Positions 46,085 to 62,223 are shown, counted from the stretch's first letter. The stretch: 64,000 nt of DNA from Halocaridina rubra (GCA_037179515.1 JAXCGZ010019165.1:24733-88732); one strand, 5' to 3'. A program made the numbers and translations. The notes: a model not told the origin generated them from the letters alone.

Positions 46085-46900
46085 GTGAGTTAGACTGAAC
46101 GAGTGAGGCGAGACAATGGAAGATGGTGGGAGAACCAAGCTTCATTTAAAAAGCCAATCAGACCCCATGATACACAACATCAGAAAAACAGTTCTGTGAT
46201 TCGTCGTCTCCGACCCTTCCAGCCAATAGCATTCCATGAACTATCTCACGTAGGTGCGAGCCTTGCGTTTTCCAAAATGCCAATACAATGTACGCTATGG
46301 TATAGTATTTCACATGGTGCAATACTGTGAGTTATATCTTTAAATTTATGTTTTTTACTATTTTATACTGTTTTATTACTCTTAGGTTAGGAAATACTTT
46401 TTTATCAATAAAATAATGAAAATTTCAATATTTACTATCTCACGTAGGTGTAACCCTTTTCGTTTTCCGAAACACTGATACTGGTATCGTATTTTACATG
46501 GTGCCATACTGTGAGTATTTATGCTTTTTATTAGTTTTTACTGTTTTATTATTCTTAGGCTAAGAAATACGTTTTTTTTTATCAATAAAATAATGAAACT
46601 ACTGGAAATATTAATATATGGTAGCTCACGTAGGTGCGACCCTCTGATACCAGTATCGCACTTTCTATGGTGCAAAGTTACATGTTCAAATTTATGTTTA
46701 TGTACTACTTCTTACTGTTTTATTATTCTTAAGCTGAGAAATAAATTTTTTTATCAATAAAATAATGAAAATTTTTTTTTTAATAAAATAATGAAAATAC
46801 TGACTTTTTTTTTTATATTTTAATATTTTCGCATATACCCAGAAAGAGAAAAACTTGCTAAAAAAAACCGCAATGCATTGAATTCACTATAGGTGAACCG

Positions 46901-46902
<2 letters not shown>
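46085..46902 (-). mobile_element. T1-F: 5' half of the split T1 element
   Basis: Contains GTGAGTTAGACTGAACGAGT (transposase-proximal region), the CCAATAGCATTCCATGAACT block and three degenerate 5' units. It then reaches a terminus resembling T5 ends (GGTGAACCGCGA) before (TA)n. Continuous with 32290-34586 across the LINE block. Confidence 0.8.

Positions 46903-46977
<75 letters not shown>
46903..46977. repeat. (TA)n microsatellite
   Basis: A TA array flanking the outer end of T1-F. Confidence 0.95.
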
Positions 46978-46978
<1 letters not shown>

Positions 46979-47280
46979 TGTATATAATTTTTGAAGGCCA
47001 ATTCTGTATGAAAGCAATGCATTACAGAACATTATCTGAAACAAATATAGTATACAATGTGCATAAGACCGGAAAACACCTAATTTATATCCATTATTTC
47101 TTATAATGAAAAAACTGTAATGGATAAACTTTCATTGAAGACCTGATAGATGTAGCTCCAAGTATGCTTTGTCTTTATCTATGAAAGACAGTTAGCCCAA
47201 GGTGTCTTCATTTTTTGTATATTATATAAATTTGTGGTAGAATATATTTTTTTATAATTCACAAATTCAGCAAGTATTTT
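46978..47280. repeat. Dispersed repeat shared with 51163-51420
   Basis: AATTCTGTATGAAAGCAATG, AGACCGGAAAACACC and GTAGCTCCAAGTATGCTTTG occur in both places in the same order and orientation, each right after a (TA)n array. No coding sequence was recognised. Confidence 0.8.
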
Positions 47281-47420
47281 AATCCGTGTTTATATACGGT
47301 CGTGGAACGTATCTATGCCTATTATCATCATTCCTCATGGATATTGACAGTTTACAGTACTTGTAATATATATTACCCATGCCTTTTGAGACCCTATCCT
47401 CGCGTTGTTCCAAGAGGTGA
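47281..47420. mobile_element. T3-type terminus fragment
   Basis: Diverged version of the T3 end (GGTCGTGGAACGTATCTATG, CCATGCCTTTTGAGACCC, CGCGTTGTTCCAAGAGGTG) leading into (TA)n, as at 23050-23170 and 60900-61030. Confidence 0.6.
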
Positions 47421-48983
<1,563 letters not shown>

Positions 48984-49289
48984 TATATTCAGAGGGTCCT
49001 CAGTTAACGTCAGGTTTCTGTTTCTGACTGTTGACTTAAAGCGGATTTCAGCGTAAGTTGGAATTCACCTAAATTTAAGCCTAGGTCACCCAACCTATGT
49101 TAAAAATAAATCATTTAAAACATTCGAAAAAACTCAATGTTCGTAAGCTATGATAAAAAATTACTGAGACTAATCTTAATAGTATTGCTTACCTTTAAAA
49201 TTATCATTAATCTATAGAAATAAAGTTCTCATTGTAAGATACAGGTTTTGTATAATAAAACTACACTTATAAGCATAAAAATAACTGTA

Positions 49290-50041
49290 TTGTATTACAC
49301 TACAGTAATACAGTATAATACAAAGCTGTAGCTACTGTATTTACTCATGTGGTTTGCTTACATAGGGAGGTAGAGACTGGCTGATTAGGAGGAAGCTGGA
49401 GAGGCAGGTGCTGAGGAGACTGGGGCAGGTGAGTCTGGAGAGGCAAAACAGCATACAGTACAGTACATAATCTATAGAAAAAATATTGTACTATGAGTTC
49501 TCATTGTAAGATGCTGTATATAAAACTACACTTATAAACATAAAAATATTATACAAAACTGTTCTTACTTTTATTATGTGGTTTGATGATCATGGCCACG
49601 GTTGTACAGGCTAATCCAAGATTACGGCCAATGTTTGTAGAAAATTCTTCCTTTTCAGCTCAGTATTGTATTACACTACAATAATACAGTATAATACAAA
49701 GCTGTAGCTACTGTATTTACTCATGTGGTTTGCTTACATAGGGAGGTAGAGACTGGCTGATTAGGAGGAAGCTGGAGAGGCAGGTGCTAAGGAGACTGGG
49801 GCAGGTGAGTCTAGAGAGGCAAAACAGCATACAGTACAGTACATAATGTATAGAAAAAATATTGTACTATGAGTTCTCATTGTAAGATACTGTATATAAA
49901 ACTACACTTATAAATATAAAAATATTATACAAAACTGTTCTTACTTTTATTATGTGGTTTGATGATCATGGCCACGGTTGTACAGGCTAATCCGAGATTG
50001 CGGCCAATGTTTGTAGAAGATTCTTCCTTTTCAGCTCGGTA
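49290..50041. repeat. 376-bp tandem duplication within T2-c
   Basis: TGTATTACACTAC occurs at 49291 and 49667 and the sequence between is repeated almost exactly, including GGGAGGTAGAGACTGGCTGA and CGGCCAATGTTTGTAGAA. Copies T2-a and T2-b have a single version. Confidence 0.88.
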
Positions 50042-50130
50042 TACCACTTCAATTTTGATTTCCATGGTGATGGCTTTTCATTTCTTAGTTGCATTGCCAT
50101 CAGAACTATCACTAACACGCTTGGGAGGCG
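49950..50130 (-). pseudogene. T2 transposase N-terminal fragment, start codon lost
   Basis: The same ~60-codon segment as 5653-5835 and 15611-15793 is recognisable (PPKRVSDSSDGNAT, EKEESSTNIGRNLG), but the initiating ATG reads ACG. A substitution near 50090 disrupts the KKRKA stretch. Confidence 0.7.
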
Positions 50131-51046
50131 TAGTAATGTCAGTAACGAGCGAACACAAGAATAGAGGACGAAAGCACTAAACACAACATGGCGGGAGGGA
50201 ATAAACTGAGCGGTAGTTCTTCTCCCTCTTCTAATGCCACATGAGGCCTGATTCTTACGCTACACTCAATAAACTATTTTTAAGAAAATATTTACTGCTA
50301 TGTGTTTGGTATTTTTTTTTAATTCAGTATAATTTTTCAATATGACCAAATACTGTATATAAACAAATAAATAAATAAAGCCATTAACTTGATAAATATG
50401 AATATAGTACTACTCAGTTTGCTATCTTTGTATTCGTGTGTATCTCGAATAAAATCGTATTTACAGCTATTTGTTTGATATTTTTTATTTAATTCAATAT
50501 AATTTTTCAATAAAACCAAGTACTTTATATAAAAAAATAAATAGATAAAGCCATTAAGTTGATAAATACGAATACAGTTGTGTCTAGCTTTATATTCTTA
50601 TGTATTTCATATAAAATTGTATTTAGAGCTATGTTTTTGTTTTTTTATTAATTCAATATAATCTTTCAATACTGTATAACCAAGTATATAAATAATATAA
50701 ATAAAGCCATAAACTTGATAATTATGAATACAGCTGTGTTTGCTAGCTTTGTAATTGTGTGTATTTCGAATTAAATCATATTTACAGCTATTTTTTTTTA
50801 ATTCTGTATAACCAAATATGTAGACAAATAAATAAATAAAGCCATTAATTTGATAAATATGAATACAGCAGTGCTGCTAGCTGTGTATTCATACACCGCT
50901 CTCACAAATTATATTGGCGTGCGGTTTGAATTTACCGCACCAGCCAGGTAGGTCGAAAAATTAATTTATTTATAATTTATTAATTATTTTTTGGCCATTG
51001 TCGTAACAGCGAAACGACGTAAGTCGGAACGACGTTATACGAGGAC

Positions 51047-51420
<374 letters not shown>

Positions 51421-51994
51421 TTATCATTCACAAATTCTGTAAGTATTTTACTCCACCAGTCATGTGCGGGGTGATAATTTCCCTTACTTGCACGCCTATT
51501 GCTAAGTGATGGACAGAAGTTGAGTTTTTAAATATATTAGCATTAAAACCGTCATAGATTGAATCCATGTAATGTGAACTCTCAATAAACTGAGGGGAGA
51601 CCGTATATACAGACACTCCAACTTGCGAACGAGTTATCTACCAGAAGTCAGTTCGTAAGTTTTTTAGTTAAAAAAAAGTACTTTACAGTACACACATATG
51701 CAGGTCTGTGCAGAACTTAGCCTAAAGACACTTAACTATTATATAAAACATAAAGTATACAGTATTAATTAATTTTAATACAGTAATGATAATGTAAAAA
51801 TGCAGTATAGTATAGTAATACATATATTAATACATGGGTAGATTTTTGTTTGTATCTGTGAATGTGCATAAGTAGGGGAGCTTCTGTACTGTTCTTGGTT
51901 ATTATGTAGTTATCCAACTGCATCTCTTGTATATGGCCTGCAATATTATGTTTTTTAAATTTTATTCTATGAACATTATCCTATTGGCACTTAC

Positions 51995-52093
51995 TTCGAT
52001 TGCTCTCAAAACATCATACCGATATTGCAGATATTGAAGTTGTTCTGTTCGTGTTTTATTTTGAAGGTCAGTGGCATGTACTTCTAGAGCAAT
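51995..52093 (-). CDS. METTL24-like methyltransferase, exon C
   Basis: A 99-bp exon in phase 0. On the minus strand a TTTTAACAG acceptor precedes it and GTAAGTGCC follows. It encodes 33 residues starting IALEVHATDLQNKTRTEQLQ and ending YRYDVLRAIE. Joined to exon B it continues VGQ-IALEVHAT, matching the strand after the KIDIE motif in Methyltransf_22/METTL24-type proteins, which read roughly '(L)xxExH' before a helix with a 'YxVLRxLE' pattern. The next, last exon (usually starting Gly-Phe and ending in a Tyr-rich tail) was not found and may lie beyond the repeats to the left. Confidence 0.65.
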
Positions 52094-52956
52094 CTGTTAA
52101 AATAATTTTGCAATATTTACTTACATATTGTCATAAAGTTTAATTTATTATAAAAACATACTGAAGAACAGCAAATTTTTGCATGAAAGAATATTATAAT
52201 AGTTTAATGCTATCAGTTGTTTTTTATGCAATATTATTTGAAGTTGGGAAATGAGAATGATATTGGCCTTTCAGTTTCTGTATCGTATATCCAACATGAT
52301 GCCATATCTTGCTGAAGCCAATGGGATGGCCATATCTAAACAAAAATGTGGAGGTATCAAATCTTCATCATTTTTAGCCAATTGTTAACACTTTCATTAG
52401 CTGTTCTCTGGCATGACAAAATATATCATTGCTGGTGAGATTGCTAACGCAGCGCTCCCCCAACCAATTTTTAGTCAGCAATTTAACACTCATGGAATGT
52501 AAGTGAGGTATTCAGTATTCTTTCTCTCCCTACATCTGGAATGAATTTTACAGTACACTGTATAGTCATAAGCATTGAACATAAACATGCCTAAAGACAG
52601 GTTATCTCTCAGATAATATCTAAATTTGAAATAGTGATATAGCATTTGCTTTAAACTGGTCAATGCAAACTGGGAGGGTACATATCATACAAAGCGCTCT
52701 AACTTTTAATATTAGATACGTTGTATGCTTGTCCTCATTTTTTGGAATGTAGAGTGAGTGGTCTATGTTAGCGTCACTTCACTGTTCTTGATTAAAAAGG
52801 TATTGAAAATCTGATCCATGTCAGCTTGTAACTAGTTTCATCAGTAATAGTTATTTATTTTATCTATCTAATATTTTATAAGAGCTCATATAATTTAAAC
52901 ATATGTAAAGGAGAAGTATATTTCAGGCGATATAGATTTGATAGACATTGTCCTAC

Positions 52957-53031
52957 CTGTCCCACGAGATGCATGTACGGGTTATTCTTGAGACTCTCGA
53001 AGACATCCCATTCTCCATTTTCAATATCAAT
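52957..53031 (-). CDS. METTL24-like methyltransferase, exon B
   Basis: A 75-bp exon in phase 0. The minus-strand acceptor is AAATTTCAG and the donor is GTAGGACAA. It encodes 25 residues: IDIENGEWDVFESLKNNPYM then HLVGQ. With the ILK that ends exon A it forms LKIDIENGEW, very close to the LKIDIEGAEW signature of this SAM-dependent methyltransferase family. Exon length, frame and splice sites all agree. The introns on each side are 863 bp (towards exon C) and 3205 bp (towards exon A, holding a T2 transposon). Confidence 0.7.
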
Positions 53032-53218
53032 CTGAAATTTAGGATAATTCATTTGTCTAGAAATGTTTTGCCACACTGTAATTTGCTATGACTATGTCTG
53101 AGGTGTATGCAAATGAAACACTGACCCAGTTACCAAAATCAGCAAATATATTACCATCTTCAATATAATATAACACCTTGTAGAGTATTTGATTTGGAAT
53201 TGAGGAGAAACAAAAGTA

Positions 53219-55939
53219 CAAGGGGTTCTTTGATAACGTCGTTCTGAGTTACGTCATTTTGCCGTTAAGTCATAGGCCAATAAATAATCAATAAATTGTT
53301 AATAAATTAATTTTTCGACCTACCTGGCTGGTGTGGTAAATTCAAACTACGAGCAGTGAACAGTTTGTGAGCATAGCAGATAATACGCAGCTATCACCAC
53401 AGCTGTATTAATATTTATCAAGTTAATGGCCTTATGTTTTTATTTATATATATTTGGTTGTATTGAAGGCTTATAATGAATTTGAAAAAAAACAAATACA
53501 TATCTGTAAACATGATTTTATTTAAAATACACATGAATACACAGCTGGCAGCACAGCTGTATTCGTATTTATTAAGTTAATGGCTTTATATATTTATTTT
53601 TTAATATATTTGGTTATATTGAAGGATTATATTGAATTTAAAAAAAAACTAACACAGCCGTAAATACGATTATATTCAAAATAGTTTGTTGGGTGTCATG
53701 AAAGATAGCGGTGTCACAAGGTATTAGAAGAGGAAGAAGAACCACCACTCAGTTAATTCCCGCCCTCCACAATGTGCCTAGTATTTTATCTGCTCTCTCA
53801 TTGTGTTCACTCTTTACTGACATTACTATGCCTCCCAAGCGTGTTAGTGATAGTTCTGATGGCAGTGCTACAAAGAAAAGAAAAGCCATCACCATGGAAT
53901 TCAAAACTGAAGTAGTTAACCATGTTGAAAAGGGAGAATCTTTTACAAACATTGGCTGCACTCTCGGATTAGCCAGTACGACCTTGGCCACGATCATCAA
54001 GGACAAAGATCGTATCCGTGACCATGTGAAAGGTTCGACTCTTATGATGTCTACTGTGATCACTAGGCAGCGTAGTCGCCTTATGGACGAGATGGAGAGA
54101 TTGCTAGTGCTTTGGCTTGAAGACCAATATCGACGGCATATCCCAATAAGCCTTAAGCTTATGCAGGAAAGGCTAAAATATTGTTCGAAGCCTTGAAAAG
54201 AGAAAAGGGGAAAGCCAGTGCAGGTTAAGTGTTTGTGGCTAGTAGAGGTTGGTTTAATCGTTTTAAGGCTCGTACTAATTTGCATAATATAAGAGTGCAA
54301 GGGGAAGCTACTAATGGTGATGAGGAAGCAGCAATATTGTTTCCTATTGCTTTGACTGAGATAATAAGGGAGAGGGGTAACTGTGCCAACAGGTATTTAA
54401 AGTGGATGAGACTGGCTTATTCTGGAAGCATATGCCTTGTTGTATGTATATCGCCAAGGAGGAGACGACAGCACCAGGTCGTAAAGTCAGCAAGGGGAGA
54501 CTGACTTTGCTTTTGGGGGCTAATGCTGCAGGAGACTGTAAGCTGAAGCCCTTGTTGGTTTATTTGGCAGAAAACCCAAGGGCACTCAAGGCAGTTTGGA
54601 AGGGTCAACTGCCAGTCATCTGGAAGTCAAACAAGAAGGCTTGAATAACCTATCAACTAATAGAGGACCGGTTGAGCAACCATTTTATACGTGAAGTGGA
54701 GAGTTACTGTACTTCTAAGGGTCTGTCCTTTAAGGTCTTGCTAATACTGGACAGCGCCCTTGGTCACCCTGCCCATTTGGATGACTTTTATCCTAATGTG
54801 ATGATGGTTTACCTTCACCTAATACTACTTTCCTGTTACAGCCAATGGATCTGGGGGCCATGGCCTCTTTCAAGGCCTGCTACCTCCGAAGAACAATCGC
54901 TATGGTTCTCAGGGCAACTGAGAAAAACAAGGACTTGACTCACAAGGACTTCTGGACGTCGTACAATAGTCTTCATGCTCTGAAGAACACTGCTTATGCT
55001 TGGGAGAAAGTGATACAAACCAACTTGAATGGGGCATGGAAAGAAGCATGCCCCTATTTTGTGAATGACTTCCGAGGTTTTGAGGAGACAGTTGAGGCTA
55101 TAACCAAGAACGTAGTTGTCATGACTAAGGAGCTCAAGTTGGAGGTGGAAGCTGATGATGTAAAAGAGCATCTGGAAACTCATGGCGAGGAGTTATCCTC
55201 TGAGGACCACATTCAACTAGAAAAGCAGATGATATAAAGAGGAGGAAGAACTACCAAGCCCAGAGCCCAAGATGTTCATAATCAAGGAATTGGAAGAAAC
55301 ATACTGTCAGAGGTATTGTTGTCAAAGCTCAAGGCTCAGAGCCCAAATATTGGTAGGTATAGTAAGGCCAAGAGAAAGATCAATGATGCCCTGCGGTGTT
55401 TCAAGGAAATATATGAGAAGAAGAGGGCATCTCTCCAGACTTACCTTGACATATTCTTCGTGAAGGGAGAACCTCCACCAAATGATCCTGTGCCTTCTAC
55501 CTCAAGTGTCTCTACCTCTATAGACTCACCTGCCCCAGTACCTCCATTATGTTCTTTGCTTCTCCAGACTCGCCTGTCCCAGTCTCCACAGCATCTGCCT
55601 CTCCAGCTTCCACCTCCCAATAAGCCAGTCTTTCCCTCCCTTACAACGCCCCTTCCAGTGTGCAAGCCGACCACACGAGTAAAGGGAAGCAATATTGCAC
55701 TGTACTGTAGTGTAATTTTACTGTTGATACATTTTAAAGGTATGCAATACTATTAAGTTTAGTATTAGTAATTTTTATCATAGATTAAGAGCTTACATTA
55801 TTTCCAATGTTGTAAATGATTTATTTTTAACATAGGTTGGGGGACCTAGGTTCGACTTTAGGTCTTTTCCAACTTACGTCAAATCCGACTTAAGTCAGCT
55901 GTCTGAATCAGAACCGTGACGTTAAACGAAGTCCCCCTG
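53219..55939 (+). mobile_element. T2-d: full-length T2 Tigger in an intron of the methyltransferase-like gene
   Basis: The left end CAAGGGGTTCTTTGATAACG follows TA at 53217-53218. The right end is the inverted CAGGGGGACTTCGTTTAACG, ending at 55939. The interior has the subterminal array (53400-53690), a decayed transposase (53828-55756) and a 3' region with GTTGGGGGACCTAGGTTCGA. It lies antisense to the host gene between exons B and A. Without it that intron would be about 480 bp. Confidence 0.88.
53828..55756 (+). pseudogene. T2-d transposase (TIGD1-like), multiple frameshifts
   Basis: Start MPPKRVSDSSDGSATKKRKA, then a pogo-type helix-turn-helix (EKGESFTNIGCTLGLASTTL) and the second DNA-binding region (VFVASRGWFNRFKARTNLHN). 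The DDE_1 domain shows MDETGLFWKHM, LLILDSALGHPAHL and QPMDLGAMASFK. All three aspartates survive, but the usual Asn after the second is Ser and the Gln after the third is Leu. The C-terminal part (NAMEs such as EIYEKKRASLQTYLDIFF) runs to 55756. Frames change near 54190, 54400, 54640, 54830 and 55237. An old, dead copy. Confidence 0.88.
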
Positions 55940-56236
55940 ATTATTACCTAACTTTCTGCAATGATACATATCGCGTTTATCATCAACTTGGCGTTGTTAA
56001 TTAGAAAATTGGCTGTACCATGTATGGTAATAATATGAGTATGTCCTGGAGTTTTCTAACTCTATATTTTACTTGTTTGTAACAGTTATAATATAGATAT
56101 CTGCCTTATTGACATCCATGGTTTTACTTTAATATGAAGTACTTCCCATTTCATATTACTCGCTTTCCTTTTAAAATATCCCACTTAAATTTCATAATGG
56201 TTAAAAGTAATGAGGCATAGTATGCAAACACTGTAC

Positions 56237-56362
56237 CTTAAGAATATGCATAGGACGTCCAATTAGTTTATTCTTTAACACCTGGCCAAGGAGGGTATCA
56301 ACTATGAAGGTCTTATTTAATTTTACATACAGCTCAGCTCTATGGCCACTAGCAAGACCAAC
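56237..56362 (-). CDS. METTL24-like methyltransferase, exon A
   Basis: A 126-bp exon in phase 0. The minus-strand acceptor is TATTTTTCAG and the donor is GTACAGTGT. It encodes 42 residues from VGLASGHRAELYVKLNKTFI through DTLLGQVLKNKLIGRPMHIL to K. In METTL24/Methyltransf_22 proteins this is the stretch before the LKIDIE motif, with a 'TLxxIxxxLGH' helix; DTLLGQVLKNKL fills that place. The SAM-binding first half of the domain should lie further right on this strand, but I could not recognise it. Gene name is by motif memory only. Confidence 0.65.
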
Positions 56363-57819
56363 CTGAAAAATATAAAGTTTTATTACTTAAGCTTCCATAT
56401 ATAGTACAGTATATAGTGATTCAACATATGTATACTGTATAGATAAGTTTTTTAAGAATATTGCCAATTAATGGCACATTCAGTATGCAAATGGATAATG
56501 TTAGTTTTTTATTGTAATGAGTAAAGCTTTTAATAAGAGCCATTCTGTTTTCGATTTTTTGGTAATTCAGTGTTGCTTTTAAAACAAAATGTGCTGGGCA
56601 TATGGGCATAAAGGAACATGTAATATATGTTTGTTTTGTGTGCCCAGTGTGAAGAAGCGTTAGTGTTGAGTTATAAAACTGTAGATAATCCAATGAGAAT
56701 CATATTAATGACCAAAGAGATAAATGAAGCCATTCATGAAATTATTGGATCTTTCTCAAAAATGCTCAGAATAAATGAAAACTGATTTACAACAGAATAA
56801 GAAGATGATAAGTCTGGAAATATAGAACTCCAAAAATAGCTCAATCACACAAAGCATACATCCTTATTCTCTTTCAAAAATTCTGTACTCTGACAGGTTA
56901 TAATACCAGTATTGGAAGTTTGAGAGGGAACTAGAATAAAGAACTAAAAGAAGCAAAAGAAATTTAAATAAAACTTTTCTAGCAAGAAGGATCTCCTTAC
57001 AAACTGCGAGGATGTTTCAGCTGAAAATGGAGTGTCTGTAGGAAAATATATTATAGGAGGAGCAAGGATAAAGTCTACCAGGATCGCTTTTGAAACAAGC
57101 CCTCAGTAGGGAACATACCTTTAAAGATAAAATATCAGTACAAAGTGTGGGCATTAAGAACAGAATTCTTAGTTACAAGGGCAATAATCGGTAATGGCAA
57201 GGCTGAAACTGTCTAACAGGTTAAAGCGCCAAGTTGCCAAGATGATTACCATACTGTTGACAAGTCTTCAATCACCTAGACTGTAGACAAGGAATAGGGA
57301 CAATACTAGGCTAGTAAGCTCCACATGCTGCTGTTTCAGTTCATAGCTCAGTATTTTAATATAAATAATTTTGTGCTGAAGCTGCATGGGACCTTGAAGC
57401 CCACCCAGTATTCCAGTGGTGGGTCAGAAGAACTACTACCAACTATGATTCAGTATTGTATGACCCTTAGAGCATTCCTAAAAGGAGTTCATGCGAGAGA
57501 GAAATATGAGGAAATGTGACAGGGAAGATATAATGAATGTGACAAGAGATAAAGAAAGCTTAAAATTGTATCCTCTTTTTTTTAAATAAGGGTAGGACCT
57601 ACAATAAATTTATTGTTGTATGGTACGTACTAGAAACAAAATAAAAAAGTGAGTAATGATGTTCTAAAAAGACCGGACACTGACTCTGCAAAAATGACAC
57701 TATAGGTGAAAAGGGAACAACTTAACAAGTCACTTAAAATGATATTAAGCACGTGATAAAACATCATAGCATAGTATAGCTACAAATGAGAACCTACTAG
57801 GAATTAAGTGATATATAAT
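56363..57819. other. Single-copy AT-rich DNA, probable intron
   Basis: No repeat of the families above and no supportable coding sequence. A 64-codon plus-strand frame (57325-57519) lacks any recognisable motif. If the methyltransferase-like gene extends to the right on the minus strand, this is intronic. Confidence 0.5.
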
Positions 57820-58230
57820 TTATTTATTGTGTAAAAATACTTTTGGGCTTGTGGAGACCAACAAAGCCACAAAATAATAAAACTTTCTTCCTTCTTGGAC
57901 AATGCAGTTAGCCTTCCAATGAATCTTAGCAATAACTCCCCTTACGTACAACTGGAGTACCTTCACATTAAAACAATCTCCGTATTGTAAAATATGTATC
58001 AAGTAATAATCCTCAATTTCAAGACATAATATTTTCAACACACAATTACTCAAGCAAGCAATGTGTTCAGGTTTAATCCAGAACTTTTTCTTCGAGAATA
58101 ATGGAACAATTATAATGCCTATGATGCAATAAAGTATTCTGTGTTGCTGGAGCGTGGAGTAACCTGGTTTCAACTTGTATGAGATGTGTTTGGAAAAATA
58201 TAAAACCACTTCTCGTTCCAAACATTCCAA
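57820..58230 (-). other. 136-codon open frame of unknown nature
   Basis: Minus-strand frame including KPEHIACLSNCVLKILCLEI, GDCFNVKVLQLYVRGVIAKI and RKFYYFVALLVSTSP. It is long for AT-rich single-copy DNA and not a microsatellite artefact. I see no family motif, no strong splice sites and no promoter. It could be an exon, an old retrogene piece or chance. Confidence 0.2.
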
Positions 58231-58279
58231 GGTTTACTACCAATGACAAATCATAATAGTATTTAAGATCATTATGTTT

Positions 58280-58680
58280 GCAGAAAAGCTGGAGGTAGAT
58301 GAGAATGATGTATAATAATCAATTGAATTGTACAAAATCTTATTCATCAACAAACTTAGGGACCTTGTGTCAAAAAGGATTGCAGAAAAAGACTGGGAAG
58401 AGCCTTAAGAAACAGAGGAGGTGCTACTTAAATGGTCCACAGTGAGTGGTATGTTAAATGCTATGCAAGTCTTGGGGTGTATTTCTTTTTATATAATTCT
58501 ACCTGCTTGTCATAGATCCTTTTACATCTGTAGAAATACATCCAAAAATAAGAAAAGGCAAACCTTACAAAATTCACTGGATAGATTTTTAGAAAAATGA
58601 GAAGAAATAGCAGAGCATCCTGTCACATCACAACAAGTCTCCATTTCAAGAACAATATTGGACGAGAGTAGAAAAATATT
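58280..58680 (+). pseudogene. Decayed Tigger-type transposase C-terminus (tentative)
   Basis: Frames read AEKLEVDENDV, then LLKWSTVSGMLNAM and LDRFLEK followed by SQQVSISRTILDESRKI. This order resembles the tail of TIGD1-like transposases (LEVEADDV in T2-d, a 'xMLxKWxxV' helix, then 'SLDRFL'). There are several stops, and no termini were found nearby. Confidence 0.35.
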
Positions 58681-58726
58681 GCGTTAACAAAAGCATCCCT
58701 AGCAAATGAAAATTCTGGAATATATA

Positions 58727-59605
<879 letters not shown>

Positions 59606-60209
59606 TCATTTCACTTACATTATATAGAATATATTTATATTAAATGGAGAATAGTCTTACAAACAACGTATACATCAGTTACTTTACAAGCTGATGAGTC
59701 GTTTGGGGCAGCAAATGATAAATATAATAATGCACTTTTAATAAAAACGTTAATGAGTTAAAAGACCGTTAAATTAATTTCCTTTCCACGAATCCTTTGT
59801 AATGTTTCTCTTAAACAGGAATTAGGTATAAATTTTTCATCTTATTATGTAAATACAATTATTGCTTTAGTCTTAATCACGTTCATTACAGTGCTCATTT
59901 TAAAGGTAATAAACCTAAGTTTTAATTCATTTTTTGTAAAGAAATATGAGAGAGAGAGAGAGAGAGAGAGTAATTGGATACATTTTATTAACAAATTTGT
60001 CATTCAGAAACCAGATACAAATTTGAAAATGGAAGGAGGATGCAAAACACGTGTTCTGAAAATATTAAGAACATAAAAATAGGGGATACTGCAACATGCT
60101 TACTGGCACACACGAGGCAGTTCCATTTTTGAATGATATTTTCAGCATGTCTAACCTATTCTATTCTACTCTACTTATTTATTCTATTTTTCTTTTTATG
60201 ATTTTTCTA

Positions 60210-60559
60210 ATAAACACTAATCTATTCATACCCACCCTACCTCTGTCATATGTCTATCTAATCTACATTTGAAGGTGTCTAAGGTATTGGCATTTATTAT
60301 CCTACTAGGAATACTCTACGGTATTACCAAGCCAATTTTCACAAATTTCCCTTCTGAACCTAAATTTATCAAGATTAAATCCATTACCCATTACGAGTTC
60401 TGGCTTGATCATGAATTTTTAAAACATTATTAATATCACCCTTGTTAATCCCTTTAAACCATTTACACACCTCAATCATATCCCCCCTAACTCTGTGCCT
60501 CTCTAGAGAATGTAGATTAAGTTTTTTTTAATCTGTCATATGGTAGATTTAGGCATTGC

Positions 60560-60560
<1 letters not shown>
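60210..60560 (-). pseudogene. CR1-type LINE (third family) C-terminal remnant
   Basis: Minus-strand counterpart of 17190-17712: it encodes a decayed KKLNLHSLERHRVRGDMIEV, WFKGINKGDINNVLKIHDQ and NANTLDTFKCRLDRHMTEVG. This copy keeps NTLDTF without the poly-T/G insertion seen at 17464. It is joined to T3 sequence at 60546-60560. Confidence 0.75.

Positions 60561-62223
<1,663 letters not shown>

Larger units (their letters stand above)
32290..46902 (-). mobile_element. T1-E/F: one Tigger element split by an 11.5-kb LINE block
   Basis: Part E (32290-34586) holds the 3' terminus, 3' array and transposase. Part F (46085-46902) holds the 5' array and 5' terminus, truncated to GGTGAACCGCGATATA. Unsplit copies read CTAACTCACGTGTGCGCCGT on the coding strand. 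E stops at TGTGCGCC and F at CTAACTCAC, so only about one base separates the halves. The intervening 34587-46084 is LINE DNA. Confidence 0.8.

Noticed and set aside
52230..52335. Extra minus-strand exon after TTTGTTTAG at 52335
   Set aside because: No convincing GT donor keeps the frame, and exons B and C join in phase with family-like sequence (VGQ-IALEVH) without it.
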